Shown piece after piece: positions 1-5,089 of a stretch of 5,140 nucleotides of DNA (position 1 is the first letter of the stretch; each line of letters begins with the position of its first letter). Position numbers and translations under genes: made by a program. Under the pieces are notes generated by a model. It saw only the letters and a list, made by a program, of their open reading frames with translations. It was not told the origin of the DNA and searched no databases. The DNA is taken from assembly GCA_018265615.1 (NCBI GenBank), contig JABLYX010000115.1, positions 1 to 5,140 of the forward strand. Direction: 5' to 3'. The stretch comes from Lentisphaeria bacterium (GTDB lineage Bacteria > Verrucomicrobiota > Lentisphaeria > Victivallales > Victivallaceae).

Positions 1-57
1 TAGAAAAGACAGACAAAGCGATTTAACCGCCAGAGGCCGGAAACTATACTCAACCCA

Positions 58-73
58 AAGGAGTTATACCATG
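58..73 (+). other. Orphan Shine-Dalgarno plus ATG, possible remnant of a gene start
   Basis: AAGGAG (58-63) lies seven bases before an ATG at 71-73, as good a ribosome binding site as any in the window. A TATACT at 45-50 could be a -10 element, though its -35 partner (TTTAAC, 22-27) is poor and the leader would be very short. The frame stays open to 376, but from base 129 it runs antisense through the 3' end of the LacI-type gene, and its protein there is the Arg/Pro/Ala-rich kind typical of a shadow frame. Only the first 19 codons (71-127) lie outside the other gene. I read this as a chance match, a very short peptide, or the broken start of a gene whose body was lost. The rest of 1-128 shows no gene. 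Confidence 0.3.
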
Positions 74-96
74 ACAAAGCAAAGCCGCAATCGTCA

Positions 97-112
97 CATA
101 CTGTACAATATG
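97..112. repeat. 16-bp imperfect palindrome, possible protein binding site
   Basis: CATACTGTACAATATG reads the same on both strands except for one mismatched pair (positions 101 and 108), around a perfect TGTACA core. It lies just downstream of the LacI-type gene's stop codon and within the first codons after the orphan ATG at 71. It is too AT-rich, and lacks a T run, to be a convincing terminator. An operator-like site is possible but unproven. Confidence 0.3.
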
Positions 113-128
113 CGAAATTACTTCTTTC

Positions 129-1163
129 TCACGAGCCGGCCCGTTCCTCGCAGACCGTCATCGGCAGCCGGAGGCGAACCGGAGTGTCAGGGTGCTCCAC
201 GAGTGCGCGGATTCCGTCGAGCGCCGCTTCCCCGAGCCGGATATCGTCAACCGTCACATAGACGGCGGGACACAACGGACGCGGAGCGCGGACGGCGGCA
301 TCCAGGAACCCCAACAGGAACGCGCCCGGATCGAGCTTGCGGCTCCGCAGCTCCCCGTCGATCTCCGGCGCCATAAAGCTGCTCGCCCCGATGATGGAGT
401 CGAACGGAATCCTCTCCTGCAGCGCCCGCTTCATGCGCCGCCGGGTGTCCTCGCGCACATACGGCCCGTGCGAACGGAACAGCTCCGCGCCGGGAACGGC
501 GGCAACGGCGGCCTCGACCCCCGCGCTCATCTCTTCGACGGGAGAGTTGTTTTCAGGCCCGGCGAGATAAAGGATCCGGCGCGCCCCTCTTCCGATAAGC
601 CGCTTCGTCACTTCTTCCGCCCCGGCCCGGTAGCCGGCGGCGACAAAGCTGATGCGGCCGTCGTCGCGGCGGTCCGGAAAGCTCGTGAGGAACAGATGCG
701 GAACACCCGCCTCAAGCAACGGCCTGAAACAGCGGTCCGAACGATGCGCACCCCAGATCAGCAGCCCGTCGATACCGCCTGCGCGAAACAAATTCAAATA
801 GCGGTTCTCGTCATCGGAATCGTCACAGAACTGCAGCAGCAGGCTGTACCCGTGCCTCTTGAGCGGACGCTCGAAGCCTCCGAGCAGGTCGAACACGTGC
901 GGGTCGGCAAAGACGTTCCCGCCGTCCGGACGTGAGGGGACGAGGAAACCGATGATTCCGGATTTCTTCCGGAAAAGCCGCCTTGCGTTGATGTTCGGCA
1001 CATAATTGAGCTCCCGCGCGGCGTCGAGCACCCGCCTGCGCGTCTCCGGCTGTATTTTGAAGTCGCCGCAGTTGTTCAGCACCTTCGAAACCGTACAGGT
1101 CGAAAGACCGACGTGCCGGGCGAGCTCCCGGATGTTGCAGCCGCTTTTCATTGCTTCCGGCAT
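129..1163 (-). CDS. LacI-family transcriptional regulator
   Basis: The 344-residue product has the usual LacI/GalR length and layout. Residues about 9-31 form the N-terminal helix-turn-helix (NIRELARHVGLS, then TVSKVLNN). The region around 54-67 (YVPNINARRLFRKK) is the minor-groove hinge. A periplasmic-binding-protein-like effector domain runs from the beta strand IIGFLVPS (70-77) to the end, with family landmarks at IDGLLIWG (131-138), FDSIIGASSF (254-263) and VYVTVDDIRLGEAA (301-314). It should act as a cytoplasmic DNA-binding dimer whose affinity changes on binding a sugar or related ligand. The ligand cannot be read from the sequence; such a regulator often controls sugar use. The ATG at 1163 has a weak GGAA site (1172-1175) upstream; Met5 (1151) is an alternative start. 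Its promoter and a palindrome at +1 suggest autoregulation. No terminator is evident after the stop. Confidence 0.93.
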   Translation of the reverse strand: MPEAMKSGCNIRELARHVGLSTCTVSKVLNNCGDFKIQPETRRRVLDAARELNYVPNINARRLFRKKSGIIGFLVPSRPDGGNVFADPHVFDLLGGFERPLKRHGYSLLLQFCDDSDDENRYLNLFRAGGIDGLLIWGAHRSDRCFRPLLEAGVPHLFLTSFPDRRDDGRISFVAAGYRAGAEEVTKRLIGRGARRILYLAGPENNSPVEEMSAGVEAAVAAVPGAELFRSHGPYVREDTRRRMKRALQERIPFDSIIGASSFMAPEIDGELRSRKLDPGAFLLGFLDAAVRAPRPLCPAVYVTVDDIRLGEAALDGIRALVEHPDTPVRLRLPMTVCEERAGS

Positions 1164-1182
1164 GATTTACGTTCCATATTAC

Positions 1183-1194
1183 TTAACATGTTAA
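1183..1194. promoter_or_regulatory. Perfect 12-bp palindrome, probable autoregulatory operator
   Basis: TTAACATGTTAA is a perfect palindrome. It lies a few bases downstream of the -10 box of the LacI-type gene's promoter, over the predicted transcription start near 1192. A repressor bound here would block initiation, a common autoregulatory layout for LacI-family genes. Its centre is AT, whereas classical LacI-family operators usually have a central CG, so another regulator cannot be excluded. Confidence 0.5.
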
Positions 1195-1198
1195 TTCA

Positions 1199-1227
1199 AT
1201 TATACCTCAACTCTCCGGAAAAGTCAA
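1199..1227 (-). promoter_or_regulatory. Sigma70 promoter of the LacI-type gene
   Basis: Read on the minus strand, TTGACT (1227-1222) and TATAAT (1204-1199) are separated by exactly 17 bases. The -10 matches consensus fully and the -35 in five of six positions. Initiation would fall near 1192, giving a leader of about 29 nt before the ATG at 1163. Confidence 0.8.
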
Positions 1228-1288
1228 GACACGACAGACAGAAAAATGGAAAATTGCGTGTTTCGGGGGCATTCCGCGGCGGCGGCGG

Positions 1289-1317
1289 TTGACAAACGGC
1301 TGTTGCAGCGGTATATT
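1289..1317 (+). promoter_or_regulatory. Strong sigma70 promoter for the structured leader and cation-transporter operon
   Basis: A perfect TTGACA (1289-1294) and a TATATT (1312-1317) are separated by 17 bases. Initiation would fall near 1324, about 300 nt before the transporter's start codon, so an unusually long untranslated leader is transcribed. The promoter is divergent from that of the LacI-type gene; the two -35 boxes are about 60 bp apart. A run of four CGG repeats directly precedes the -35. Confidence 0.75.
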
Positions 1318-1334
1318 GCATTATCGGTTATGCG

Positions 1335-1362
1335 GGGCGGTTTCCGGAGCGGAAGCGAGCCC
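1335..1362 (+). other. Hairpin near the 5' end of the transporter leader
   Basis: GGGC (1335-1338) pairs with GCCC (1359-1362). Inside it, 1340-1345 pairs with 1351-1356 (one G-U), closing a GGAGC loop. It begins about 10 nt after the predicted transcription start, so it could protect the 5' end or form part of a larger leader fold. The following stretch, 1363-1430, is A-rich and largely unstructured by eye, apart from a possible CTTTCA/TGAAAG pairing (1362-1367 with 1388-1393) that would compete for base 1362. Confidence 0.45.
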
Positions 1363-1430
1363 TTTCACACAACAGCAGTCAGGTTTATGAAAGAGAAACG
1401 GAAAAAGAGTAAGATCAGCGAGGATCCTGG

Positions 1431-1559
1431 ACCCCGATGGCGTGAAGCCGTGCCGGGCGCTCTTTGTTCCACAGTCTCCTGCTGATTTTCCATTCAAAAG
1501 AACGCCCCCCGGCCCCTGTTCAGGGGTACCGTATGTGCGGCTTCACGCCTGTCGCGGGT
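1431..1559 (+). ncRNA. Candidate structured leader RNA: three-way junction upstream of a CorA-family gene
   Basis: Three helices can be drawn directly. P1 pairs 1431-1450 with 1538-1559: twenty base pairs including twelve uninterrupted Watson-Crick pairs (GGCGTGAAGCCG with CGGCTTCACGCC) and two single-base bulges (1550, 1555). P2 pairs 1455-1465 with 1497-1507 with one C-A mismatch, closing a 31-nt apical loop. P3 pairs 1510-1517 with 1522-1531, with a GTTC loop and a two-base UA bulge. Junction strands are only 4, 2 and 6 nt, a compact fold. No credible reading frame crosses the element. It sits between a strong promoter and a metal-ion transporter, the usual place for a cation-sensing riboswitch. 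I do not recognise the M-box, yybP-ykoY, 6S, SRP, tmRNA or RNase P signatures. A regulatory leader is the likeliest reading; an independent small RNA or an inverted-repeat element are alternatives. Confidence 0.55.
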
Positions 1560-1603
1560 TCGACGGAACCGGCGCCGGAATCCATTCCGGCATTGTCGAA
1601 ACC
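1557..1603 (+). terminator. Terminator-like hairpin between leader RNA and transporter gene
   Basis: GGTTCGAC (1557-1564) pairs with 1595-1603 (one bulged A). Within it GCCGGAA (1574-1580) pairs with TTCCGGC (1585-1591) across a TCCA loop. TTTT (1604-1607) follows at once, then AAAA and the ribosome binding site. The T run is short, so termination would be weak or conditional. The 5' arm reuses bases 1557-1559, which also close the base of P1 in the preceding RNA, so the two helices cannot both form completely. Confidence 0.4.
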
Positions 1604-1626
1604 TTTTAAAACAGGATGGATTGCCC

Positions 1627-2577
1627 ATGTTCAGATGTTACGATCTGGTGGACGGCCGTGTACAGAGCTGCCCGGAGGGGCAGCTGGGGATCATTCAGGT
1701 TTACAGCGCCCCGACCGAGGAGGAGAAGCGTTATCTTGTCGACCAGTGCGGAATCGACGAGCACACGCTGCTCTCCGCACTCGATGAAGACGAAATCTCG
1801 CGTGTCGAGTACGAGCACAATCATATCGCGGTCATCCTGAAACGGCCGCGCAACTTTCAGGTGGACCGGACGATGGCCTTCAAGGTGTCATCGATCGGCG
1901 CGTTTCTCTTCAAGGACCGCATCATCGTGCTCCAGGCCGAGCCGATGCCGCTCTTCGAGCACGGCCGCATGCCGCTGCGCGGGAACACGATCCAGGGCGT
2001 GCTGCTGCGGCTGCTGCACCATTCGACCCACCATTTTCTGCAGCATCTGCGGATCATCCGCAACATTTCGGACGAAATCGAGAACAAAATCGAGTTCGCC
2101 GTCACGAACAAATCGCTCGTGAACATGTTCTCGCTCCTGAAGAGCCTGACCTACTACGAGAGTGCCACAAGCGCGAACCAGCTGCTGCTGATCAAACTGC
2201 GCAACGATGCGAACAAGATCGGCTTCAACGAGGAGGAGCTCGACTTTCTCGACGACATCACCGTTGAAAACAAGCAGTGCGACAACCTCGCCGGAATCTA
2301 CGCCGGAATTCTGACCGGCATGTCCGACGCGCGCGTTTCGGTCGTCAGCAACAACCTCGCCGGGATCATGAAATACCTCGCGATCATCAACGTGGTGTTC
2401 ATGCCGCTCACGGTCATCACCGGACTCGGCGGCATGTCGGAATTCACGATGATGACCGAAGGAATCTGGTGGCCGCACGCCTACAGCGCGCTCGTGCTGG
2501 TGATGATCGTCATCGGATACGTCACCTATCTCCTGGTCAAGCAGATCGGCATGCGCGACAACAGCAGGAGGCGGTAA
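1627..2577 (+). CDS. CorA-family divalent-cation transporter with a GMS variant motif
   Basis: The 316-residue product has CorA architecture: an alpha/beta cytoplasmic domain (about 1-120), a long helical stalk (about 120-245), and two C-terminal membrane helices (about 247-269 and 284-306), ending in a basic tail. The stretch NNLAGIMKYLAIINVVFMPLTVITG (242-266, listed here in two parts: NNLAGIMKYLAII, then NVVFMPLTVITG) is characteristic of the first helix. CorA proteins are pentameric inner-membrane channels for Mg2+ (some for Co2+, Ni2+ or Zn2+), gated by cytoplasmic metal binding. The selectivity loop normally reads GMN; here it is G269-M270-S271, then EFTMMTEG, so ion preference is uncertain. 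The ATG at 1627 was chosen because AGGA (1613-1616) and GGA (1618-1620) lie upstream; a TTG at 1621 would be too close. It heads a two-gene operon behind a structured leader. Confidence 0.88.
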   Translation: MFRCYDLVDGRVQSCPEGQLGIIQVYSAPTEEEKRYLVDQCGIDEHTLLSALDEDEISRVEYEHNHIAVILKRPRNFQVDRTMAFKVSSIGAFLFKDRIIVLQAEPMPLFEHGRMPLRGNTIQGVLLRLLHHSTHHFLQHLRIIRNISDEIENKIEFAVTNKSLVNMFSLLKSLTYYESATSANQLLLIKLRNDANKIGFNEEELDFLDDITVENKQCDNLAGIYAGILTGMSDARVSVVSNNLAGIMKYLAIINVVFMPLTVITGLGGMSEFTMMTEGIWWPHAYSALVLVMIVIGYVTYLLVKQIGMRDNSRRR

Positions 2578-2578
2578 G

Positions 2579-3184
2579 ATGAGCTCGAGCACAAAGAAAA
2601 CCAGATACCGTGAAACCGTCTCCCGCCGCGGCCGCGAACGCCTCCAGAAGGCAAACCGCCGCTTCGACATCTGCGCCGGAGCGCTCGCGCTGCTCATTGT
2701 GATCGCGATGCTGATCTGCTTCCGTCAGGAGTATGAACTCGGCTCGAACCAGCCGTCCGGATTCGCGATGTGGTTCCTGCTGTTCCTCGCGTACCTGCCG
2801 CTTGAGCTGGCAGGGCTCGTGAGCTGGCTTTTTCAGGCGCAGGATTCGTCGCTGATGCAGTTCCTCGTCCACCGCAACCCGCCGCTCGGACTCGGGCTTT
2901 TCGACCTCGGCATGCTCGCGGTCATCTGGGCAGTGATCCGCTTCTACTGCAGCCGCCGCTACGGCGTGAACTGGGTGCGGACCGCCAGCACGTTCCTGAC
3001 CATTCTCGCGGCCTGGGGGACCTTCCAGCTCGGCTGCGTGGCGGCCGTGCTGATCTGGCGCGGCGGCGGCTTTTCGCCGCTGCACCGCCATCTGCAGCGC
3101 GAGACGGAGCCAGAAAAGGTCATCGTCGTCGGGCACGAGGCGGAAAAGCTCCCGGAGCCGCCCCCTGTGCAGAAAAATCCATAG
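2579..3184 (+). CDS. Uncharacterised four-helix membrane protein, translationally coupled to the CorA-family gene
   Basis: I do not recognise the family of this 201-residue protein. It has a strongly basic N-terminus (1-29, many Arg/Lys), four hydrophobic segments (about 30-48, 62-86, 104-123, 135-160) and a charged, proline-rich tail (about 170-201). The positive-inside rule puts both ends in the cytoplasm. Short loops carry several Trp and Cys, with no obvious catalytic motif. The ATG starts one base after the upstream TAA. Its AGGAGG (2566-2571, seven-base spacing) lies inside the transporter's last codons, so the two are almost certainly translated from one message. A linked role, such as an accessory subunit or regulator of the transporter, is an inference from position only. 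No terminator is visible after its stop. Confidence 0.85.
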   Translation: MSSSTKKTRYRETVSRRGRERLQKANRRFDICAGALALLIVIAMLICFRQEYELGSNQPSGFAMWFLLFLAYLPLELAGLVSWLFQAQDSSLMQFLVHRNPPLGLGLFDLGMLAVIWAVIRFYCSRRYGVNWVRTASTFLTILAAWGTFQLGCVAAVLIWRGGGFSPLHRHLQRETEPEKVIVVGHEAEKLPEPPPVQKNP

Positions 3185-3202
3185 AGAATCCCTGATTGTC
3201 CA

Positions 3203-3230
3203 TTGCGATTGCGCAATCCGCGATTATATT
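3203..3230 (+). promoter_or_regulatory. Probable promoter of the glycoside hydrolase gene
   Basis: TTGCGA (3203-3208, four of six consensus bases) and TATATT (3225-3230, five of six) are 16 bases apart in an AT-richer stretch of an 80-bp intergenic gap. Initiation near 3237 gives a leader of about 28 nt. TTGCGC (3210-3215) with TATATG (3234-3239) is a weaker alternative. The spacer contains a palindromic operator candidate. Confidence 0.55.
3207..3218. promoter_or_regulatory. LacI-type operator candidate O1
   Basis: GATTGCGCAATC is a perfect 12-bp palindrome with the central CG typical of LacI-family operators. It overlaps the end of the -35 box and most of the spacer of the hydrolase promoter, where a bound repressor would exclude RNA polymerase. 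Its TTGCGCAA core recurs at 3258-3265. Confidence 0.55.
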
Positions 3231-3257
3231 GAGTATATGTACCAATTTACGTGGAGG

Positions 3258-3265
3258 TTGCGCAA
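3258..3265. promoter_or_regulatory. LacI-type operator candidate O2
   Basis: TTGCGCAA repeats the core of O1, 49 bp away centre to centre. It runs from just after the GGAGG ribosome binding site to the first base of the start codon. A second site downstream of the transcription start could act as a roadblock or support cooperative binding or looping with O1. Confidence 0.45.
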
Positions 3266-4911
3266 TGCAGATCAGGGTGATCAGCTCGCTCGAGAAGGTT
3301 TTTGACGACGTCGCGGAGCTCAACGCTCCGGAACTCGCATCCGGAATCGCCGCACAGGGCGAGGTTTATTCATTCCAGATCGCGGTCAAAGAGACGGGCG
3401 ATGAGCACGGCCTGTACCGCGTCGCCTTCGATGGCGGCCTGAATGCCCGCGTCCGCACGGTCGATTCGGTTCCGGTCCACCTTGCCGTCGATTCGCCGGA
3501 TGCGTATTACCTGCGCACGACCCCGGGGCTCTACCCCGATCTGCTCGAAGAACTTGAGGATTGCGACAGCTTCCGCATCCTGGCGCGCCAGTGGCGCGTG
3601 CTCTGGGTGACCGTCCCGGTTCCCGCGGAGTGCAAACCGGGGCGGTATCCGTTCCGGTTCCGGTTCAGCCGCTTCATCAACGACGAGTGGGCGGAGACCG
3701 GCGAAGCGGACTTCGAGCTCGAAGTCGCCGGTTTCGCACTGCCGGAACAGGAGTTGATCCGCTATGAGTGGTTCCACTCCGACGCGCTCTGCGCCTATTA
3801 CCGCGTCGAGCCGTGGAGCGAAGAGCACTGGGCCATCGTCGAACGGTTTGCCCGCAACGCGGCGCAGCACGGAATCAACGCGCTTTACACGCCGCTTTGG
3901 ACGCCGCCGCTCGACACCGAAAAGAATGGAGAACGCCCCACCTGCCAACTGCTCGACATCATGTACGATCCGGCGGGGGACACCTACGCCTTCGATTTCG
4001 GAAAGCTCGGCCGCTTTCTCGACATGGGGCTCCGGCTCAACTTCAAGCGGTTCGGCATGAGCCACCTCTTCACGCAGTGGGGCGCCGGCTTCACGCCGAA
4101 AATCGTCTGCGCGCTGCCGGACGGACGGATGGAGAAGCGTTTCGGCTGGCATGTCGCGTCGGACGATCCGGCCTATGCGGAGTTCCTGCGCGCACTGATG
4201 CCGCAACTCATCGCGTTCCTGCGCGGCAAAGACGTCGCGGACCGCTGTTTCTTCTCGATTTCGGACGAACCGGTCGAAACGCAGTTTGAGAGCTACTCCC
4301 GCGCGGTCGGGCTCGTCACACCGCTCCTCGACGGGCTGCCGACCGTCGAAGCGCTGTCGCGGATCGAATTCTACGAAAGCGGGCTCGTCCAGCACCCGGT
4401 TCCGGCCGACAACCACATTGAACCGTTCGTCGGCAAAGTCAAAGATCTGTGGACCTACTACTGCTGCGGCCAGCAGAACCTCGTCCCGAACCGCCTGATG
4501 GCGATGCCGTCGGCGCGGAACCGGATCATGGGCGTGCTGGCCTACGTCTACGATCTCGCGGGATTCCTGCAGTGGGGATTCAATTTCTACTACTCGCAGT
4601 ATTCGCGGCGGCTGATCGACCCGTTTGCCTGCACGGATGCGGGCGGCGCGTTCCCGGCCGGCGACGCGTTCCTCGTCTACCCCGGCAGGAACGGCGAGCC
4701 GCTCGATTCGATCCGCCACGAGGTGTTCCGCGACGGCCTGCAGGACCTGCGCGCGCTGAAGCTGCTCGAACGGAAAATCGGCCGGCGGCGCGTGCTGGAA
4801 TTCCTGAAACAGGGCAGGACGGAGCAATTCACCATGGAAGAGTATCCGCGCGACCCGGAGTACCTTGCGAACCTGCGTCCGCGTATCTACGCGAAGCTGC
4901 AGGAGGCGTGA
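3265..4911 (+). CDS. DUF4091-domain glycoside hydrolase, GH123-like, cytoplasmic
   Basis: The 548-residue protein shows an N-terminal beta-sandwich-like region (about 1-160), a TIM-barrel-like centre (about 165-450) and a C-terminal DUF4091 segment with GDAFLVYPG (466-474) and IRHEVFRDGLQD (483-494). The centre holds LYTPLWTPPLDT (207-218), FFSISDEP with adjacent Asp334-Glu335, and WTYYCCG (396-402), landmarks I associate with this family. GH123 beta-N-acetylgalactosaminidases use a neighbouring Asp-Glu pair for substrate-assisted hydrolysis, so that chemistry is plausible; the substrate is not known. There is no signal peptide, so it should act in the cytoplasm on imported oligosaccharides, unlike many secreted relatives. 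GGAGG (3253-3257), seven bases upstream, fixes the ATG; an in-frame TTG at 3196 would start inside the promoter. Two LacI-type sites suggest induction by a sugar. Confidence 0.85.
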   Translation: MQIRVISSLEKVFDDVAELNAPELASGIAAQGEVYSFQIAVKETGDEHGLYRVAFDGGLNARVRTVDSVPVHLAVDSPDAYYLRTTPGLYPDLLEELEDCDSFRILARQWRVLWVTVPVPAECKPGRYPFRFRFSRFINDEWAETGEADFELEVAGFALPEQELIRYEWFHSDALCAYYRVEPWSEEHWAIVERFARNAAQHGINALYTPLWTPPLDTEKNGERPTCQLLDIMYDPAGDTYAFDFGKLGRFLDMGLRLNFKRFGMSHLFTQWGAGFTPKIVCALPDGRMEKRFGWHVASDDPAYAEFLRALMPQLIAFLRGKDVADRCFFSISDEPVETQFESYSRAVGLVTPLLDGLPTVEALSRIEFYESGLVQHPVPADNHIEPFVGKVKDLWTYYCCGQQNLVPNRLMAMPSARNRIMGVLAYVYDLAGFLQWGFNFYYSQYSRRLIDPFACTDAGGAFPAGDAFLVYPGRNGEPLDSIRHEVFRDGLQDLRALKLLERKIGRRRVLEFLKQGRTEQFTMEEYPRDPEYLANLRPRIYAKLQEA

Positions 4912-4916
4912 ACCGC

Positions 4917-4982
4917 GCTCCGCACAGGCAGAAAAAAACGTTTTTTTCGTTTTTCCGCTTGAAAAATGCGGAATTGCGGAGC
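4917..4982. terminator. Nested inverted repeats between the hydrolase and tRNA genes, possible terminator
   Basis: GCTCCGCA (4917-4924) is repeated inverted as TGCGGAGC (4975-4982). Inside lie a perfect 18-bp palindrome of seven A and seven T around CG (4931-4948), a second T run (4950-4954), and TTCCGC (4953-4958) facing GCGGAA (4968-4973). It starts five bases after the hydrolase stop. The T runs after a self-complementary A tract suit transcription termination, possibly in both directions, but there is no classic GC-rich stem directly before the T run. Confidence 0.4.
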
Positions 4983-4989
4983 ATATTAT
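4959..4989 (+). promoter_or_regulatory. Probable promoter of the tRNA-Lys genes
   Basis: TTGAAA (4959-4964, five of six consensus bases) precedes two overlapping -10 candidates: CATATT (4982-4987, 17-base spacing) and TATTAT (4984-4989, 19-base spacing). Initiation would fall within a few bases of the first tRNA at 5000. The -35 lies in the loop of the TTCCGC/GCGGAA inverted repeat. Confidence 0.5.
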
Positions 4990-4999
4990 ATGATGTGAT

Positions 5000-5075
5000 G
5001 CGCTCATAGCTCAGTCGGTAGAGCAAGTGACTCTTAATCACTGGGTCCTGGGTTCGAGTCCCCGTGAGCGCACCA
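5000..5075 (+). tRNA. tRNA-Lys (anticodon CUU)
   Basis: A full 76-nt cloverleaf: acceptor GCGCTCA (5000-5006) with TGAGCGC (5065-5071); D stem GCTC/GAGC (5009-5012, 5021-5024); anticodon stem AGTGA/TCACT (5026-5030, 5038-5042) with loop CTCTTAA and anticodon CTT at 5033-5035; T arm CTGGG/CCCCG (5048-5052, 5060-5064) with TTCGAGT loop; discriminator A and encoded CCA (5073-5075). It decodes AAG as lysine. The second T-stem pair is a U-C mismatch. A T-rich 14-base spacer (5076-5089) separates it from the next copy. Confidence 0.95.
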
Positions 5076-5089
5076 TTTTTTTCTTTTGT

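Noticed and set aside
1246..1485. Possible small protein (79 codons) in the intergenic region
   Set aside because: It would start upstream of the strong promoter at 1289-1317 and read through the structured RNA. It lacks a ribosome binding site and has no recognisable features.
1439..1549. Small inverted-repeat mobile element (MITE-like) with 12-bp ends
   Set aside because: The perfect 12-bp inverted repeats would fit, but I see no target-site duplication, the pairing extends beyond the repeats with bulges, and internal helices P2 and P3 favour a folded RNA. No second copy lies in the window.
1324..1603. Known structured RNA (M-box or yybP-ykoY riboswitch, 6S RNA, SRP RNA, tmRNA, RNase P)
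   Set aside because: I could not find the conserved elements of any of these by eye, and the three-way fold is unlike the 6S rod. A covariance-model search is needed to be sure.
1616..1840. ATG at 1616 as start of an alternative 74-codon product
   Set aside because: It lies in another frame inside the transporter gene, its start overlaps the ribosome binding site, and the product is a low-complexity shadow.
1888..2697. Minus-strand open frame opposite the CorA-family gene
   Set aside because: A His/Asp/Val/Arg-rich shadow frame that crosses the junction of two well-supported plus-strand genes and has no domain of its own.
3061..3078. GC-rich hairpin (GCGGCG/CGCCGC) as a terminator
   Set aside because: It lies inside the coding region of the four-helix membrane protein and is not followed by a T run.
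3370..5007. Long open frame (545 codons) on the minus strand opposite the glycoside hydrolase gene
   Set aside because: Composition is Arg/Glu/Asp/Val-rich with no recognisable domain, as expected for an antisense shadow of a gene with strong third-position G/C bias. The plus-strand frame has family motifs and a clear ribosome binding site.
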